In this document: piece after piece, positions 25,962 to 35,166 of the stretch | Layout: each line of letters begins with the position of its first letter | How positions within the stretch are numbered: the first letter of the stretch is position 1 | Source: Aquaspirillum sp. LM1 | GTDB lineage: Bacteria > Pseudomonadota > Gammaproteobacteria > Burkholderiales > Aquaspirillaceae | Reading direction: 5' to 3' | DNA length: 64,000 bases | Assembly: GCF_002002905.1 (NCBI RefSeq) | Contig: NZ_CP019509.1 | Span: forward strand, 310,001 to 374,000 | Notes under the pieces: generated by a model | Databases searched by the model: none | What the model was told of the DNA's origin: nothing | The model's input: the letters and a program-made list of their open reading frames with translations, nothing else | Translations under genes and position numbers: made by a program

Positions 25962-26738
25962 ATGAGCCACTTGATTTTGACCGAAACCCATGGCCGGGTG
26001 GGCCTGATCCGCTTTAACCGCCCCGAGGTGATGAATGCACTGAACGCCGAGGTGGTGGCCGCGCTGGCGGCGGCCATCGACGCCTTTGAAGCCAGCCCGG
26101 ACATTGGCTGCCTGGTGCTCACCGGCAGCGACACCGTGTTTGCCGCTGGCGCCGACATTGGCGCGATGAAAGACCTCAGCTATCGGCAAGCCTATCTGGA
26201 TGACTTTGTCACCACTGGCGGCTGGGAGCGGCTGAAAACCACCCGCAAGCCAGTGATTGCCGCCGTGGCCGGCTTTGCCCTGGGCGGCGGCTGCGAGCTG
26301 GCGATGATGTGCGACATGATTTTTGCCGCCGACACCGCCAAGTTTGGCCAGCCGGAGATCCGCCTGGGCACGATGCCCGGTGCCGGCGGCACCCAGCGCC
26401 TGCCACGCGCGGTGGGCAAGGCCAAGGCGATGGACCTGTGCCTGAGTGCACGGATGATGGACGCCGAAGAAGCCGAACGCGCCGGCCTGGTGGCGCGCAT
26501 TTACCCGGCGTCGCAACTGCTGGAAGAAACCCTGAAAGCCGCGCAGACCATTGCCGGGTTTTCCCTGCCGGTGGCAATGATGATCAAGGAATCGGTCAAC
26601 CGTGCGTTTGAATCCTCGCTGAACGAAGGCCTGCTGTTCGAGCGCCGGGTGTTCCACACCACCTTCACCCTGGATGACCAGCGCGAAGGCATGGCGGCGT
26701 TTGCCGACAAGCGTAAGCCGGTGTTCCGCCACCAGTAA
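25962..26738 (+). CDS. paaF: Enoyl-CoA hydratase, PaaF-like (2,3-dehydroadipyl-CoA hydratase)
   Basis: 258 residues. Crotonase with both catalytic glutamates of hydratases: [11 protein letters not shown] and [24 protein letters not shown]. The oxyanion segment is [13 protein letters not shown]. In the paa pathway PaaF hydrates 2,3-dehydroadipyl-CoA to 3-hydroxyadipyl-CoA, the step missing from the operon upstream. A general short-chain enoyl-CoA hydratase is the alternative. It is separated from the binding protein gene by a repeat and forms a second unit with the next hydratase. Confidence 0.8.
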   Translation: MSHLILTETHGRVGLIRFNRPEVMNALNAEVVAALAAAIDAFEASPDIGCLVLTGSDTVFAAGADIGAMKDLSYRQAYLDDFVTTGGWERLKTTRKPVIAAVAGFALGGGCELAMMCDMIFAADTAKFGQPEIRLGTMPGAGGTQRLPRAVGKAKAMDLCLSARMMDAEEAERAGLVARIYPASQLLEETLKAAQTIAGFSLPVAMMIKESVNRAFESSLNEGLLFERRVFHTTFTLDDQREGMAAFADKRKPVFRHQ

Positions 26739-26822
26739 GCGCCGCCACGCTCACCGCATCACCCGCCGGGACGGGCGCTTGCGCACGTCTTTTTATGATC
26801 ACTTGCCTGCAGAAACGCACCG

Positions 26823-27614
26823 ATGACCGCCCAGTATAAAACCCTTGAACTCACCCGCGATGGCGCGGTAACCACCGTGTGGATGAACCGCCCGGAAGTC
26901 TTCAACGCCTTTGACGAACAACTGATTGCCGAACTGACCGAAGTATGCCGCCTGCTGGACCACGACGACAGCGTGCGCGTGGTGGTGCTGGCCGGACGGG
27001 GCCGGCATTTTTCTGCCGGTGCTGACCTGAACTGGATGCAGCGCGCCGCCAATTACAACGAAGCCGAAAACCTGGCCGACGCCCGCGCCTTTGCCGGCAT
27101 GCTGCGCACCCTGTTCAACCTGTCCAAACCCACCATCGCCCGCGTACACGGCGCGGCGCTGGGCGGCGGCACCGGGCTGACTGCCGCCTGCCAGATGGCC
27201 ATTGCCAGCGACGACGCGGTGTTTGCCACCTCGGAAGTCAAGTTCGGCATCATCCCGGCGGTGATCAGCCCCTATGTGCTGCAGGCCATCGGCCCACGCC
27301 AGGCGCTGCGTTACTTTCAGAGTGGCGAGCGCATTCACGCCGAGCGGGCGCTGGCCATCGGCCTGGTCAGCGAAGTGACGCCCGTCGATCAGCTCGACGC
27401 CCGCGTGGCGGCGCTGGCCGACGCGCTATGCAGCGGCGGCCCGCATGCCCAGCACGCTGCCCGCGCCTTGATCAGCGCAATCCAGGGCCGTCCGCTGAAT
27501 GGGCAAACCGACGAAGACACCGCCCAGCGCATTGCCCGCCAGCGCGCCACTGCTGAAGCGCGCGAGGGCATTGCCGCGTTTTTGCACAAGCGCCCACCCA
27601 GCTGGATGGCCTGA
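26823..27614 (+). CDS. Enoyl-CoA hydratase/isomerase, methylglutaconyl-CoA hydratase-like
   Basis: 263 residues. Crotonase family with SVRVVVLAGRGRHFSAGADLNWM, GAALGGGTGLTAACQMAIAS and TSEVKFGIIPAVISPYVL, a pattern typical of the LiuC/AtuE (3-methylglutaconyl-CoA hydratase) branch. The first catalytic Glu position (GGGTGL) is not Glu, as in that branch. No leucine-catabolism partners (LiuA, B, D) are adjacent. It could hydrate a different branched or ring-derived enoyl-CoA in the phenylacetate route, for instance replacing the hydratase domain that PaaN lacks. Confidence 0.75.
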   Translation: MTAQYKTLELTRDGAVTTVWMNRPEVFNAFDEQLIAELTEVCRLLDHDDSVRVVVLAGRGRHFSAGADLNWMQRAANYNEAENLADARAFAGMLRTLFNLSKPTIARVHGAALGGGTGLTAACQMAIASDDAVFATSEVKFGIIPAVISPYVLQAIGPRQALRYFQSGERIHAERALAIGLVSEVTPVDQLDARVAALADALCSGGPHAQHAARALISAIQGRPLNGQTDEDTAQRIARQRATAEAREGIAAFLHKRPPSWMA

Positions 27615-27657
27615 TTTCACCCCAACCCCAATAAAACTAAAGAGAGAGGAAGACCGC

Positions 27658-28809
27658 ATGACATCCCAACGCACCCTGCTGGCCATCGCCATTGCCAGCC
27701 TGAGCAGCGCCGCCCTGGCCGACGTCACCCTGTACGGCTCCATCGACGAAACCCTGGAAAGCGTCTCCGCCCGGGGCGCGGCCAACAGCGCACAAAACAT
27801 TGGCCAGACCACCCGCATCAACTCCAACAGCACCTTCATCGGCTTCAAGGGCAGCGAAGACCTCGGCAACGGCCTGAAAGCCATCTGGCAGGTGGAAAGC
27901 GCCATCGCCCTGGACACCGGTGCCGGCAATTTTGCCACCCGCGACAGCTTTGTTGGCCTCACCAGCCCGAGCATGGGCATGCTGCAGCTGGGCTTGCTCA
28001 CCTCGTCGGCGCGTGCCATGGGTGGGATTTACGACATCAACAAGGCCGCCACTGGCATTGGCCTGTCCGCTGCCCTGCTGGGCAAGCTGGGCAACTTTGC
28101 CATTACCGACCCGGCGCTGAAAACCCAGGCTGCCGGCCAGATCGGCCAATTTGACAACCGTCTGCGCAACTCGGTGCAGTACACCACGCCCACCTTCAGC
28201 CACTTTTCGGCCAGCGCGCTGTACAGCGCCGGCGAGAACGGCAGCGGCCCACGCGCCTACAACGCCAACCTGGGGGTGAAATACGACAACGGCAGCCTGT
28301 ATGCCGGGCTGGCTTATACCCGTTCCACCACCGGGGTGGACGATGGCGCAGCGCTGAGCACCAGCGCCTTCCGCCGGGTGGACGACCTGCGCGCCGCCGC
28401 GATTTACCGCTTCTCGGCCAACACCCGCATCGGGGTGATCTACGACCGCACCGAAGGCGATCTGACCCAGGCCGGGGCCAGGCTGTACGGCAACCGCAGC
28501 CTGAAGCAGTCGGTATGGTATGTGAATGGCTCGCTGGGCATCGGTGCCAATGGCCGGCTGATTGCGCAATACGGCCAGGCGGGCAAGCTCAGTGGCGGCA
28601 ACAGCAGCCTGGCCGACAGCGGCAAGGCGCAGCACTACGAACTGGGCTACGAACATGATCTGTCCAAGCGGACCCTGGTGAAGGTGCTGTACAGCGAGAT
28701 TCGCAACAACAGCGCGGCAAAGTACGACTTTGCCATTGGCAGTATCGGCGGTGTGGCCGCCGGGGCGGATCCGAAGGGCTTTGCCGTGGGCCTGCGCCAT
28801 TCGTTTTAA
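27658..28809 (+). CDS. Outer-membrane general porin (Porin_4 family)
   Basis: 383 residues. The signal peptide of about 21 residues ends SAALA, and the mature chain starts DVTLYGSIDETLES, the standard neisserial/betaproteobacterial porin opening. Alternating beta strands run throughout (NSTFIGFKGSEDLGNGLKAIWQVES) and the chain ends with the terminal Phe (GLRHSF) needed for BAM-dependent assembly. It would form a trimeric 16-stranded barrel. Position after aromatic degradation genes suggests uptake of aromatic acids. A GAGAGAGGAAG ribosome site precedes it and a hairpin terminator follows at 28931. Confidence 0.9.
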   Translation: MTSQRTLLAIAIASLSSAALADVTLYGSIDETLESVSARGAANSAQNIGQTTRINSNSTFIGFKGSEDLGNGLKAIWQVESAIALDTGAGNFATRDSFVGLTSPSMGMLQLGLLTSSARAMGGIYDINKAATGIGLSAALLGKLGNFAITDPALKTQAAGQIGQFDNRLRNSVQYTTPTFSHFSASALYSAGENGSGPRAYNANLGVKYDNGSLYAGLAYTRSTTGVDDGAALSTSAFRRVDDLRAAAIYRFSANTRIGVIYDRTEGDLTQAGARLYGNRSLKQSVWYVNGSLGIGANGRLIAQYGQAGKLSGGNSSLADSGKAQHYELGYEHDLSKRTLVKVLYSEIRNNSAAKYDFAIGSIGGVAAGADPKGFAVGLRHSF

Positions 28810-28930
28810 GGTGCCGGGGGGCGCATACCCGCCTTTCCCGCTCTGCCGGCGTGCGCCCCACGCGTCCGGTGAGCGTCCGCCCCTTGTGTGAACACAGACT
28901 TGACGTGGATTGTGCTTTTCCCAGCTTGGG

Positions 28931-28959
28931 CCTCCGCCGCCAGACGGAGGTCTTTTTTT
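28931..28959 (+). terminator. Rho-independent terminator after porin gene
   Basis: CCTCCG / CGGAGG stem with an 8-base loop followed by TCTTTTTTT. It separates the porin from the chemoreceptor gene. Confidence 0.7.
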
Positions 28960-29002
28960 GCCCGCCCTCTCAGCGCGGGCGCGGTGTCGAGGAGGATATC
29001 CG

Positions 29003-30634
29003 ATGGCCCTCACCCTGCCCGGCATGACCGGCTCAGTGGAACATCCGTTTCCACGCGGCCAGGTCGTCGTCTGCCTGTATGACTTCAACTTCAACCTGAC
29101 CTACGTCAACCCGGCGTTTGCCCGCATGCTCGGCTATACCCGTGAAGCACTGATCGGGCAAAACCTGAAGCTGATTGCCCATCCGTCCATCCCGCCCGCG
29201 CTACTGGCCGATATCCGCCAGACCACGGCCAAGGGCCGACCCTGGCGCGGCATGGCCAAAACCCTGCGCCGCGATGGCGGCTATGTGTGGTCGGACTCGC
29301 TGATCATTCCGGTGCTGCGCCAGGGGAAAATCACCGGCTATATGGCGATTCGCAGCGAAGCCAGCCCGCAGCGGATTGCCGCCGAGGAACAACGCTACCG
29401 CGACATCCACGCCGGCGTGCAGCGCTACCGGCCCGCCTTCCGGCTGGACTGGACCCGCGTGCGCGCGTTTCATCTGCTGGGCGTACTGGGCGGATCGGCC
29501 ACCCTGCTGGCGGCGGGGGTGCTGGCCCTGCTGTGGGGCGGCGACAGTCTGGCCGGCTATCGGCCCTGGCTGTTTGGCCTGGCGGTGGCCAGCTGGGGCA
29601 GCACCTTGCTGGCCGCGCACTGGCTGGGCCGACGCACCTTGGGTGGCCTGAGTGAAATCAGCCGGCACTTTGGCCTGATGGCCGAGGGGGATTTAAGCCA
29701 TCGCATCCCGGTAGGCGGCGAGGATGAAGTGGGCCATGTGCTGGAGTCGCTGGGGGTGATGCAGGGCCATTTGCAAGTGCTGCTGGACGAAATCCGCACC
29801 GCCGCCAGCCTGACCGAACAGGACAACCGCCAGTTGATGGCGCAGATTGCCCAGCTGGGCCAATCGGCCACCGCCCAGCAAGCAGGCATCCTGCGCGTGC
29901 GCCAGGCCAGCGAAGACAACCGCGCAGCAGTAGACCGGGTGGCCGACGCCGCCCACGCCGCCGCCCAGGCGGCAGAGGCTTCGCTGACGCTGATTCACGA
30001 CGGCTGCCAGCAGCTGGACGCCGCTGCCGCATCGGCCCGCCAGGCCGCCGACGCGGTGGACGACAGCAGCCAGGCGCTGGAACGGCTGGAAGACGCCGTG
30101 CGCGAGGTGGAAAGCATGTCGCAGCTGATCCGCGACATTGCCGACCAGACCAACCTGCTGGCGCTCAACGCCGCGATTGAAGCCGCCCGCGCCGGTGAAC
30201 AAGGGCGTGGCTTTGCCGTGGTGGCCGACGAAGTGCGCCGGCTGGCGGAAAGCACCACGGGCAGCACCCAGAGCATCCGCCAGCGGGTGCTGGATATTCG
30301 CGAAGTGACCGCCAGCGCCTTGAGCCGGATGCGCACCGCCGCCACCCACGCCCACGCCGCCCACACCACGGTGCAGCCAGGGCGCGACAGCATGCAGGCA
30401 ATTGCCCGACGCAGCCAGAAAGTGGCCAGCCAGGCGCAGGACATTGCCCTGGCCTGCAGCCAGCAGGCCCAGGCCAGCGCCGCCACCGCAGAGGACGTGG
30501 CCGCGCTGGATGAACGGGTGCGCGACAATCTGGCCTGCCTGCATCAGGTGGACGCCGGCGTGGTGGCGGTGCGCGGCCAGATTGCCGGCCTGGCGGAACG
30601 GGTGGAGCGCTTTCGGGTGGTGCACCGGCGTTAG
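29003..30634 (+). CDS. Aer-like methyl-accepting chemotaxis protein with N-terminal PAS domain
   Basis: 543 residues from ATG 29003, preceded by GGAGGA. A cytoplasmic PAS domain spans residues 1-125 ([25 protein letters not shown]). Two closely spaced membrane segments lie around residues 155-200, then a HAMP-like linker. The signalling domain contains the hairpin tip [36 protein letters not shown]. This layout is that of Aer energy/redox receptors rather than periplasmic ligand receptors. It lies between a porin and the hpa genes, suggesting taxis linked to aromatic metabolism. It lacks an obvious C-terminal CheR-docking pentapeptide. Confidence 0.9.
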   Translation: MALTLPGMTGSVEHPFPRGQVVVCLYDFNFNLTYVNPAFARMLGYTREALIGQNLKLIAHPSIPPALLADIRQTTAKGRPWRGMAKTLRRDGGYVWSDSLIIPVLRQGKITGYMAIRSEASPQRIAAEEQRYRDIHAGVQRYRPAFRLDWTRVRAFHLLGVLGGSATLLAAGVLALLWGGDSLAGYRPWLFGLAVASWGSTLLAAHWLGRRTLGGLSEISRHFGLMAEGDLSHRIPVGGEDEVGHVLESLGVMQGHLQVLLDEIRTAASLTEQDNRQLMAQIAQLGQSATAQQAGILRVRQASEDNRAAVDRVADAAHAAAQAAEASLTLIHDGCQQLDAAAASARQAADAVDDSSQALERLEDAVREVESMSQLIRDIADQTNLLALNAAIEAARAGEQGRGFAVVADEVRRLAESTTGSTQSIRQRVLDIREVTASALSRMRTAATHAHAAHTTVQPGRDSMQAIARRSQKVASQAQDIALACSQQAQASAATAEDVAALDERVRDNLACLHQVDAGVVAVRGQIAGLAERVERFRVVHRR

Positions 30635-30741
30635 GCGAGGCGGCAATGCGCAAACAGCCAAAATAGTTTTACTGGGCCAATCAGCACTGCCAAGGGGCGA
30701 TGCTGATGCGCAGCCCAACCGGGCTTTGCCGTGGCAGACCG

Positions 30742-30776
30742 ACTACCGGCACGGCTTGCCCCGTAGTGGTTTTTTT
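30742..30776 (+). terminator. Terminator after chemoreceptor gene
   Basis: Imperfect hairpin (ACTAC and GGC pair with GCC and GTAGT across a small internal loop, 30742-30767) followed by a seven-T run at 30770-30776. Confidence 0.6.
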
Positions 30777-30786
30777 GCTTGACTCA

Positions 30787-30821
30787 CTAATATCTTAGTA
30801 ATTAAATCACTGCAATATTAG
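30787..30821. promoter_or_regulatory. AT-rich dyad upstream of hpaG1, possible operator
   Basis: CTAATAT (30787-30793) and its exact complement ATATTAG (30815-30821) are separated by 21 AT-rich bases, about 80 bases before the hpaG1 start. HpaR, a MarR-family repressor, controls such operons in enterobacteria, but no hpaR gene is in the window. Confidence 0.35.
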
Positions 30822-30899
30822 CATTTGCCCTGAACGGGGCCAGGGAGGTCGGTGCGGCTTCCCCCGGTCAGGCGGTTTTTCTCGGATGGGAGAATTCTG

Positions 30900-31568
30900 G
30901 TGAACACAACAACACCCGCCGTGCGCGGGACGGTATATGGGGTGATCCTGAACAATCGGGATTCGCTGGCCCGCCTGGGCAGTGCGCTGGAAGATGCGCC
31001 ATACAAGGCCGCGCCCAAGTCGGTGCCGTTGTACCTGAAGCCGGCCAATACGGTGGTGGCCAGCGGCGCTACGGTGTATTTGCCAGCAGGTGAAACAGCC
31101 GTGGAAGTCGGTGCCACGCTGGGCGTGGTGTTCAGCGCACCAGCGGCGCGGCTGACGCCTGCACAGGTGGCCGGGGTGATTGCCGGCTATGTGGTGGTGG
31201 CCGACCTGAGCCTGCCGCACAGCAGCTACTACCGTCCGGCTATCCGCGAAAAATGCTTTGACGGTGCCTGCCCGGTGGGTGCACGCGTGGTCAGCCCGGC
31301 TGAGGCAGGCGAACTGGCCGCAGTGACGCTGAACACCTGGGTGGATGGCGTGCTGACGCAAAGCCGCTGCCTGGCCGACCAGGTGCGCGATGTGCCCACG
31401 CTGGTCAGCGAGGTGAGCCAGTTCATGACCCTGAACACCGGCGACATGCTGCTGCTGGGTGTGGTCTGGCAGGCGGCGCAGGCACCCGTGGGGGCGCAGG
31501 TGCGGGTGGAAGCCGGCACGCTGGGATCGGTGGAATTTGCCCTGGCGGCAGACAAGGAGCAAGCATGA
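30900..31568 (+). CDS. hpaG1: HpaG N-terminal-type subunit: homoprotocatechuate isomerase/decarboxylase, part 1
   Basis: 222 residues from GTG 30900 (NTTTPAVRGTVYGVILNN), chosen because GGGAG lies 8-10 bases upstream and HpaG1 proteins start near this segment. Fumarylacetoacetate-hydrolase family. In E. coli W the two halves are fused in HpaG, which decarboxylates 5-oxopent-3-ene-1,2,5-tricarboxylate and isomerises the product. Motifs are APYKAAPKSVPLYLKP, GYVVVADLSLPHSSYYRPAIREKCFDG and VSEVSQFMTLNTGDMLLLG. Its stop overlaps the start of hpaG2. Confidence 0.85.
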   Translation: MNTTTPAVRGTVYGVILNNRDSLARLGSALEDAPYKAAPKSVPLYLKPANTVVASGATVYLPAGETAVEVGATLGVVFSAPAARLTPAQVAGVIAGYVVVADLSLPHSSYYRPAIREKCFDGACPVGARVVSPAEAGELAAVTLNTWVDGVLTQSRCLADQVRDVPTLVSEVSQFMTLNTGDMLLLGVVWQAAQAPVGAQVRVEAGTLGSVEFALAADKEQA

Positions 31569-32329
31569 AACGCGCACGCATTGCCTGGCAAGGGGCGATT
31601 CACTCGGTCACGCCAGCCGACGCTGGCCAGGTGCAACTGGCCGATGGCCGTTGTGTGGCCGAACAAGACGTGGTGTGGCTGCCACCGGTAGATGTGGGCA
31701 CGGTGTTCGCACTGGGCCTGAACTACGCCGACCATGCCAAAGAACTGGCGTTCAAGGCACCAGAAACCCCGCTGGTGTTCCTGAAAGGGCCAAACACGAT
31801 CATCGGCCATCAGGCAAACACCCGCCGACCGGCTGACGCCACTTATATGCACTACGAGTGCGAGCTGGCGGTGGTGATTGGCCAGCGCGGCAAGCACATT
31901 GCCAAGGCCGACGCCTGGCAGTACGTGGCCGGCTATACCGTGGCCAACGACTACGCCATCCGCGACTACCTGGAAAACTACTACCGGCCCAATCTGCGGG
32001 TAAAAAACCGCGACGGCTGCACCCCGCTGGGCCCATGGCTGACCGACCGCGACGATATTGCCAACCCGATGGCGCTGGCGCTGACCACTCGGGTGAATGG
32101 CGTGACCACGCAAACGGGCAGCACCGCCGACATGATTTTTGATATTCCGACCCTGATTGCCTATTTGTCGTCGTTTATGACGCTGAATCCGGGGGATGTG
32201 ATTTTGACCGGCACGCCGGAAGGTCTGGCGGATGTGAAGGCCGGGGATGTGGTGGAAACCGAGATTGAAGGGCTGGGCTGTCTGGTGAACCGGATTGTCG
32301 ATGATCAGACGTTTTTTGCGCCGGCTTGA
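31565..32329 (+). CDS. hpaG2: HpaG C-terminal-type subunit: homoprotocatechuate isomerase/decarboxylase, part 2
   Basis: 254 residues, starting with an ATGA overlap on hpaG1. It is the second half of the split HpaG enzyme. FAH-fold motifs are ALGLNYADHAKEL, PLVFLKGPNTIIG, the metal ligands in HYECELAVVIG, GYTVANDYAIRDY, and TLIAYLSSFMTLNPGDVILTGTPEG. The paralogous halves sit next to each other as expected from the tandem-duplication origin of HpaG. Downstream is a dispersed repeat and then hpaE. Confidence 0.9.
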   Translation: MKRARIAWQGAIHSVTPADAGQVQLADGRCVAEQDVVWLPPVDVGTVFALGLNYADHAKELAFKAPETPLVFLKGPNTIIGHQANTRRPADATYMHYECELAVVIGQRGKHIAKADAWQYVAGYTVANDYAIRDYLENYYRPNLRVKNRDGCTPLGPWLTDRDDIANPMALALTTRVNGVTTQTGSTADMIFDIPTLIAYLSSFMTLNPGDVILTGTPEGLADVKAGDVVETEIEGLGCLVNRIVDDQTFFAPA

Positions 32330-32390
32330 AAGGGTTGGCCGGGCGTGGACTGCGCTGCGCGCAGGGCTGAATTAAGACGGGGTGGCGCCC

Positions 32391-32604
32391 CGTATGCGCC
32401 CTACTTTCTTTGCTTCGCCAAAGAAAGTAGGCAAAGAAAGGCGACCCGGGACGCCCGCCCTTCGCCTTCGGCTACGGGTGCCCTGCGCTTCTCGACAGTC
32501 AGGGCCGGCCCGGAAACTCGCGTCGGCTGCGCCGCCGCTCAAACAACCGTGCCGGACACCCCCCTGACTGTCTGCGATGCTCGGCGGGCTTTACGGGGGG
32601 TAAA
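32391..32604 (-). repeat. Dispersed ~212-bp repeat element, copy B
   Basis: Inverted copy of 24329-24540, with the hairpin CTACTTTCTTTG / CAAAGAAAGTAG at its left end. It fills most of the 384-base gap between hpaG2 and hpaE; nothing else is recognisable in the gap. Confidence 0.85.
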
Positions 32605-32713
32605 CCGGCGAGATGCCACCGCCTGTGCCATGTTGCTGACCGTATTGTGTCACGCACATGCCATCGCCCCATGGCCGGTATGTGAACGCTAAATTTTTGC
32701 TTTTGAGGTCACC

Positions 32714-34168
32714 ATGATCAAACATCTCATCAACGGCCAGCAGGTCGAAAGTGCAGAAACCTTCCAGACCCTCAACCCCGCCACTGGCGAGGTGCTGGCC
32801 GAGGTGGCCAATGGCGGGGCCGATGAAATCAACGCCGCCGTCGCCGCCGCCAAAGCCGCCTTCCCCGGCTGGGCCGCCACCCCGGTCAAAGAACGCGCCC
32901 GCTTGATGCGTCAAGTCGGCGACCTGATTACCGCCCATGTGCCCGAGCTGGCCGAGCTGGAAACCCGCGACGCGGGCCAAGTCATCGGTCAGACCAAGAA
33001 GGCGCTGATTCCGCGTGCGGCGGACAACTTCCACTACTTTGCCGAGCTGGCCCAGCACCAGCATGGCGAAACCTACGACTCCGACACCGGCCACCTGAAC
33101 TACACCCTGTGGCAGCCGGTCGGCGTGTGCGCGCTGATCTCGCCGTGGAACGTGCCCTTCATGACCGCCACCTGGAAGACCGCGCCCTGCCTGGCGCTGG
33201 GCAACACGGCGGTGATGAAGATGTCCGAACTCTCGCCCCTGACCGTCAGCCGCCTGGGCGAGCTGATTTTGGAGGCGGGCGTGCCTCCCGGCGTGTTCAA
33301 CATCGTCCACGGCTTCGGCCAGAGCGCAGGCGAGCCGTTGATCTCGCACCCCGACGTGCGCTCCATCTCGTTCACCGGCTCCACCGCCACCGGCAACCGC
33401 ATCGTCAAGACAGCAGGGCTGAAGAAGTTTTCGATGGAGCTGGGCGGCAAGTCGCCGTTCATCGTCTTTGCCGACGCCGACTACGAGCGTGCGCTGGATG
33501 CGGCGATCTTCATGATCTTCTCCAACAACGGCCAGCGTTGCACGGCGGGCTCGCGCATTCTGGTGCAGCACAGCATCTACGAAAAGTTCGTTGCCGACTT
33601 TGCTGCCCGCGCCGCCCGGCTGAAGGTGGGCGACCCGCTGGATCCCGACACCATCGTCGGCCCGATGATTTCCAAAGACCACTGGAACAAGGTCACCGGC
33701 TACATCGCCCTGGGTCAGGAAGAGGGCGCACGCTTGGTTTGCGGCGGCGGCACGCCCGAGCTGCCCGCGCACCTGCAAGGCGGCAACTGGGTGCAGCCCA
33801 CGGTGTTTGCCGATGTGGACAACCGCATGCGCATCGCCCAGGACGAGATCTTTGGCCCGGTGCCTTGCCTGATCCCGTTCAAGACCGAAGAAGACGCCAT
33901 CCGCATCGCCAACGACACGGATTACGGCCTGTCGTCTTACCTGTGGACGGAAAACACTGGTCGTGTGTTGCGCATGGCCAAGGCCATCGAAGCGGGCATG
34001 TGCTTTGTCAACAGCCAGAACGTGCGCGACCTGCGCCAGCCCTTTGGTGGCACCAAGGCGTCCGGCACCGGGCGCGAGGGCAACCACTACAGCTACGACG
34101 TGTTCTGCGAAGCCAAAAACGTCGCTGTTTCTTACGGCAGCCACCCGATTCCGCGCTGGGGCGTGTAA
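32714..34168 (+). CDS. hpaE: 5-carboxymethyl-2-hydroxymuconate semialdehyde dehydrogenase HpaE
   Basis: 484 residues. NAD-dependent aldehyde dehydrogenase oxidising the ring-cleavage product of homoprotocatechuate. Motifs are SPWNVPFMTATWKTAPCLALGN, FTGSTATGNRI, the catalytic-Glu segment MELGGKSPF, the catalytic-Cys segment NNGQRCTAGSR, and EIFGPVPCLIPF. The C-terminus (QNVRDLRQPFGGTKASGTGREG) is characteristic of HpaE. It precedes hpaD by 67 bases with an AGAGGAGA site. By eye its codon choices (more CTG/GTC with fewer T-ending codons) differ slightly from the paa genes. Confidence 0.92.
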   Translation: MIKHLINGQQVESAETFQTLNPATGEVLAEVANGGADEINAAVAAAKAAFPGWAATPVKERARLMRQVGDLITAHVPELAELETRDAGQVIGQTKKALIPRAADNFHYFAELAQHQHGETYDSDTGHLNYTLWQPVGVCALISPWNVPFMTATWKTAPCLALGNTAVMKMSELSPLTVSRLGELILEAGVPPGVFNIVHGFGQSAGEPLISHPDVRSISFTGSTATGNRIVKTAGLKKFSMELGGKSPFIVFADADYERALDAAIFMIFSNNGQRCTAGSRILVQHSIYEKFVADFAARAARLKVGDPLDPDTIVGPMISKDHWNKVTGYIALGQEEGARLVCGGGTPELPAHLQGGNWVQPTVFADVDNRMRIAQDEIFGPVPCLIPFKTEEDAIRIANDTDYGLSSYLWTENTGRVLRMAKAIEAGMCFVNSQNVRDLRQPFGGTKASGTGREGNHYSYDVFCEAKNVAVSYGSHPIPRWGV

Positions 34169-34235
34169 GCGCCGCACCCACCGTCAGGGGCGCGCCACGT
34201 CCGCGCTCCGGCCATTACAGAGGAGACAACCAAGT

Positions 34236-35084
34236 ATGGGAAAACTCGCACTCGCCGCCAAAATCACCCACGTGCCGTCGATGTATTTGTCCGAGCAGGA
34301 CGGCCCGCACCAGGGCTGCCGCCAGGCGGCCATCGACGGCCACCGGGAAATCGCCCGCCGCATGCGGGCGCTGGGCGTGGACACCGTGGTGGTGTTCGAC
34401 ACCCACTGGCTGGTGAATTCCGGCTACCACATCAACTGCGCGCCGTCGTGGGAGGGCATTTACACCTCCAACGAGCTGCCGCACTTCATCAAGAACCTGC
34501 CGTTTGCCTACCAGGGCAACCCGGCGCTGGGTCGCGCCATGGCCGAAGCTGCCACCGCCATGGGCGTACACACCCGCGCCCACGACGCCACCAGCCTGGC
34601 ACCCGAATACGGCACGCTGGTACCGATGCGCTACATGAACGCCGACCAGCAGTTCAAGGTGGTGTCGGTGTCGGCGCTGTGTACGGTGCACAACCTGATG
34701 GACTCGGTCACGCTGGGCCGCGCCGTGCGCCAGGCCATTGAACAGCACTACGACGGTACGGTGGCGATTCTGGCGTCGGGCTCGCTGTCGCACCGCTTTG
34801 CCCAGAACGGCGTGTCCGAGCAATTCCTGCACAAGGTGTGGGATCCGTTTCTGGAAACGGTCGATCACCACGTGGTCGAGCTGTGGAAAAAGGGCGACTG
34901 GAAAACCTTCTGCGGCATGTTGCCCGAGTACGCGGTCAAGTGCCACGGCGAGGGGATGATGCACGACACCGCCATGCTGCTGGGCGCGCTGGGCTGGGAC
35001 GCCTACCAAGGCTGCGCCGAGATCATCACCCCCTATTTTGGCAGCTCGGGCACCGGGCAGATCAACGCCATCCTGCCGGTGTGA
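34236..35084 (+). CDS. hpaD: 3,4-dihydroxyphenylacetate 2,3-dioxygenase, copy 1
   Basis: 282 residues, the normal length for HpaD. Class III (LigB-fold) extradiol dioxygenase opening the homoprotocatechuate ring with non-haem Fe(II). Visible features are ITHVPSMYLSEQDGP with the first His, FDTHWLVNSGYHIN, PEYGTLVPMRYMN, ILASGSLSHRFAQNG and GEGMMHDTAMLLGALGWD. Start at ATG 34236 after AGAGGAGA. It is followed 82 bases later by a second, clearly homologous copy, so the pair is a tandem duplication or two recruited isoenzymes. Confidence 0.92.
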   Translation: MGKLALAAKITHVPSMYLSEQDGPHQGCRQAAIDGHREIARRMRALGVDTVVVFDTHWLVNSGYHINCAPSWEGIYTSNELPHFIKNLPFAYQGNPALGRAMAEAATAMGVHTRAHDATSLAPEYGTLVPMRYMNADQQFKVVSVSALCTVHNLMDSVTLGRAVRQAIEQHYDGTVAILASGSLSHRFAQNGVSEQFLHKVWDPFLETVDHHVVELWKKGDWKTFCGMLPEYAVKCHGEGMMHDTAMLLGALGWDAYQGCAEIITPYFGSSGTGQINAILPV

Positions 35085-35166
35085 TTCCCGCTGGCGCAGT
35101 AGTCTTCCCCCCGGACGCCAGTTGGATGAGTTGACCACACGCTAATAGAACACAGGGGTTTTTTAC

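Noticed and set aside
27637-29094. 485-residue minus-strand frame opposite the porin
   Set aside because: Antisense to a porin with signal peptide and terminal Phe; no family features.
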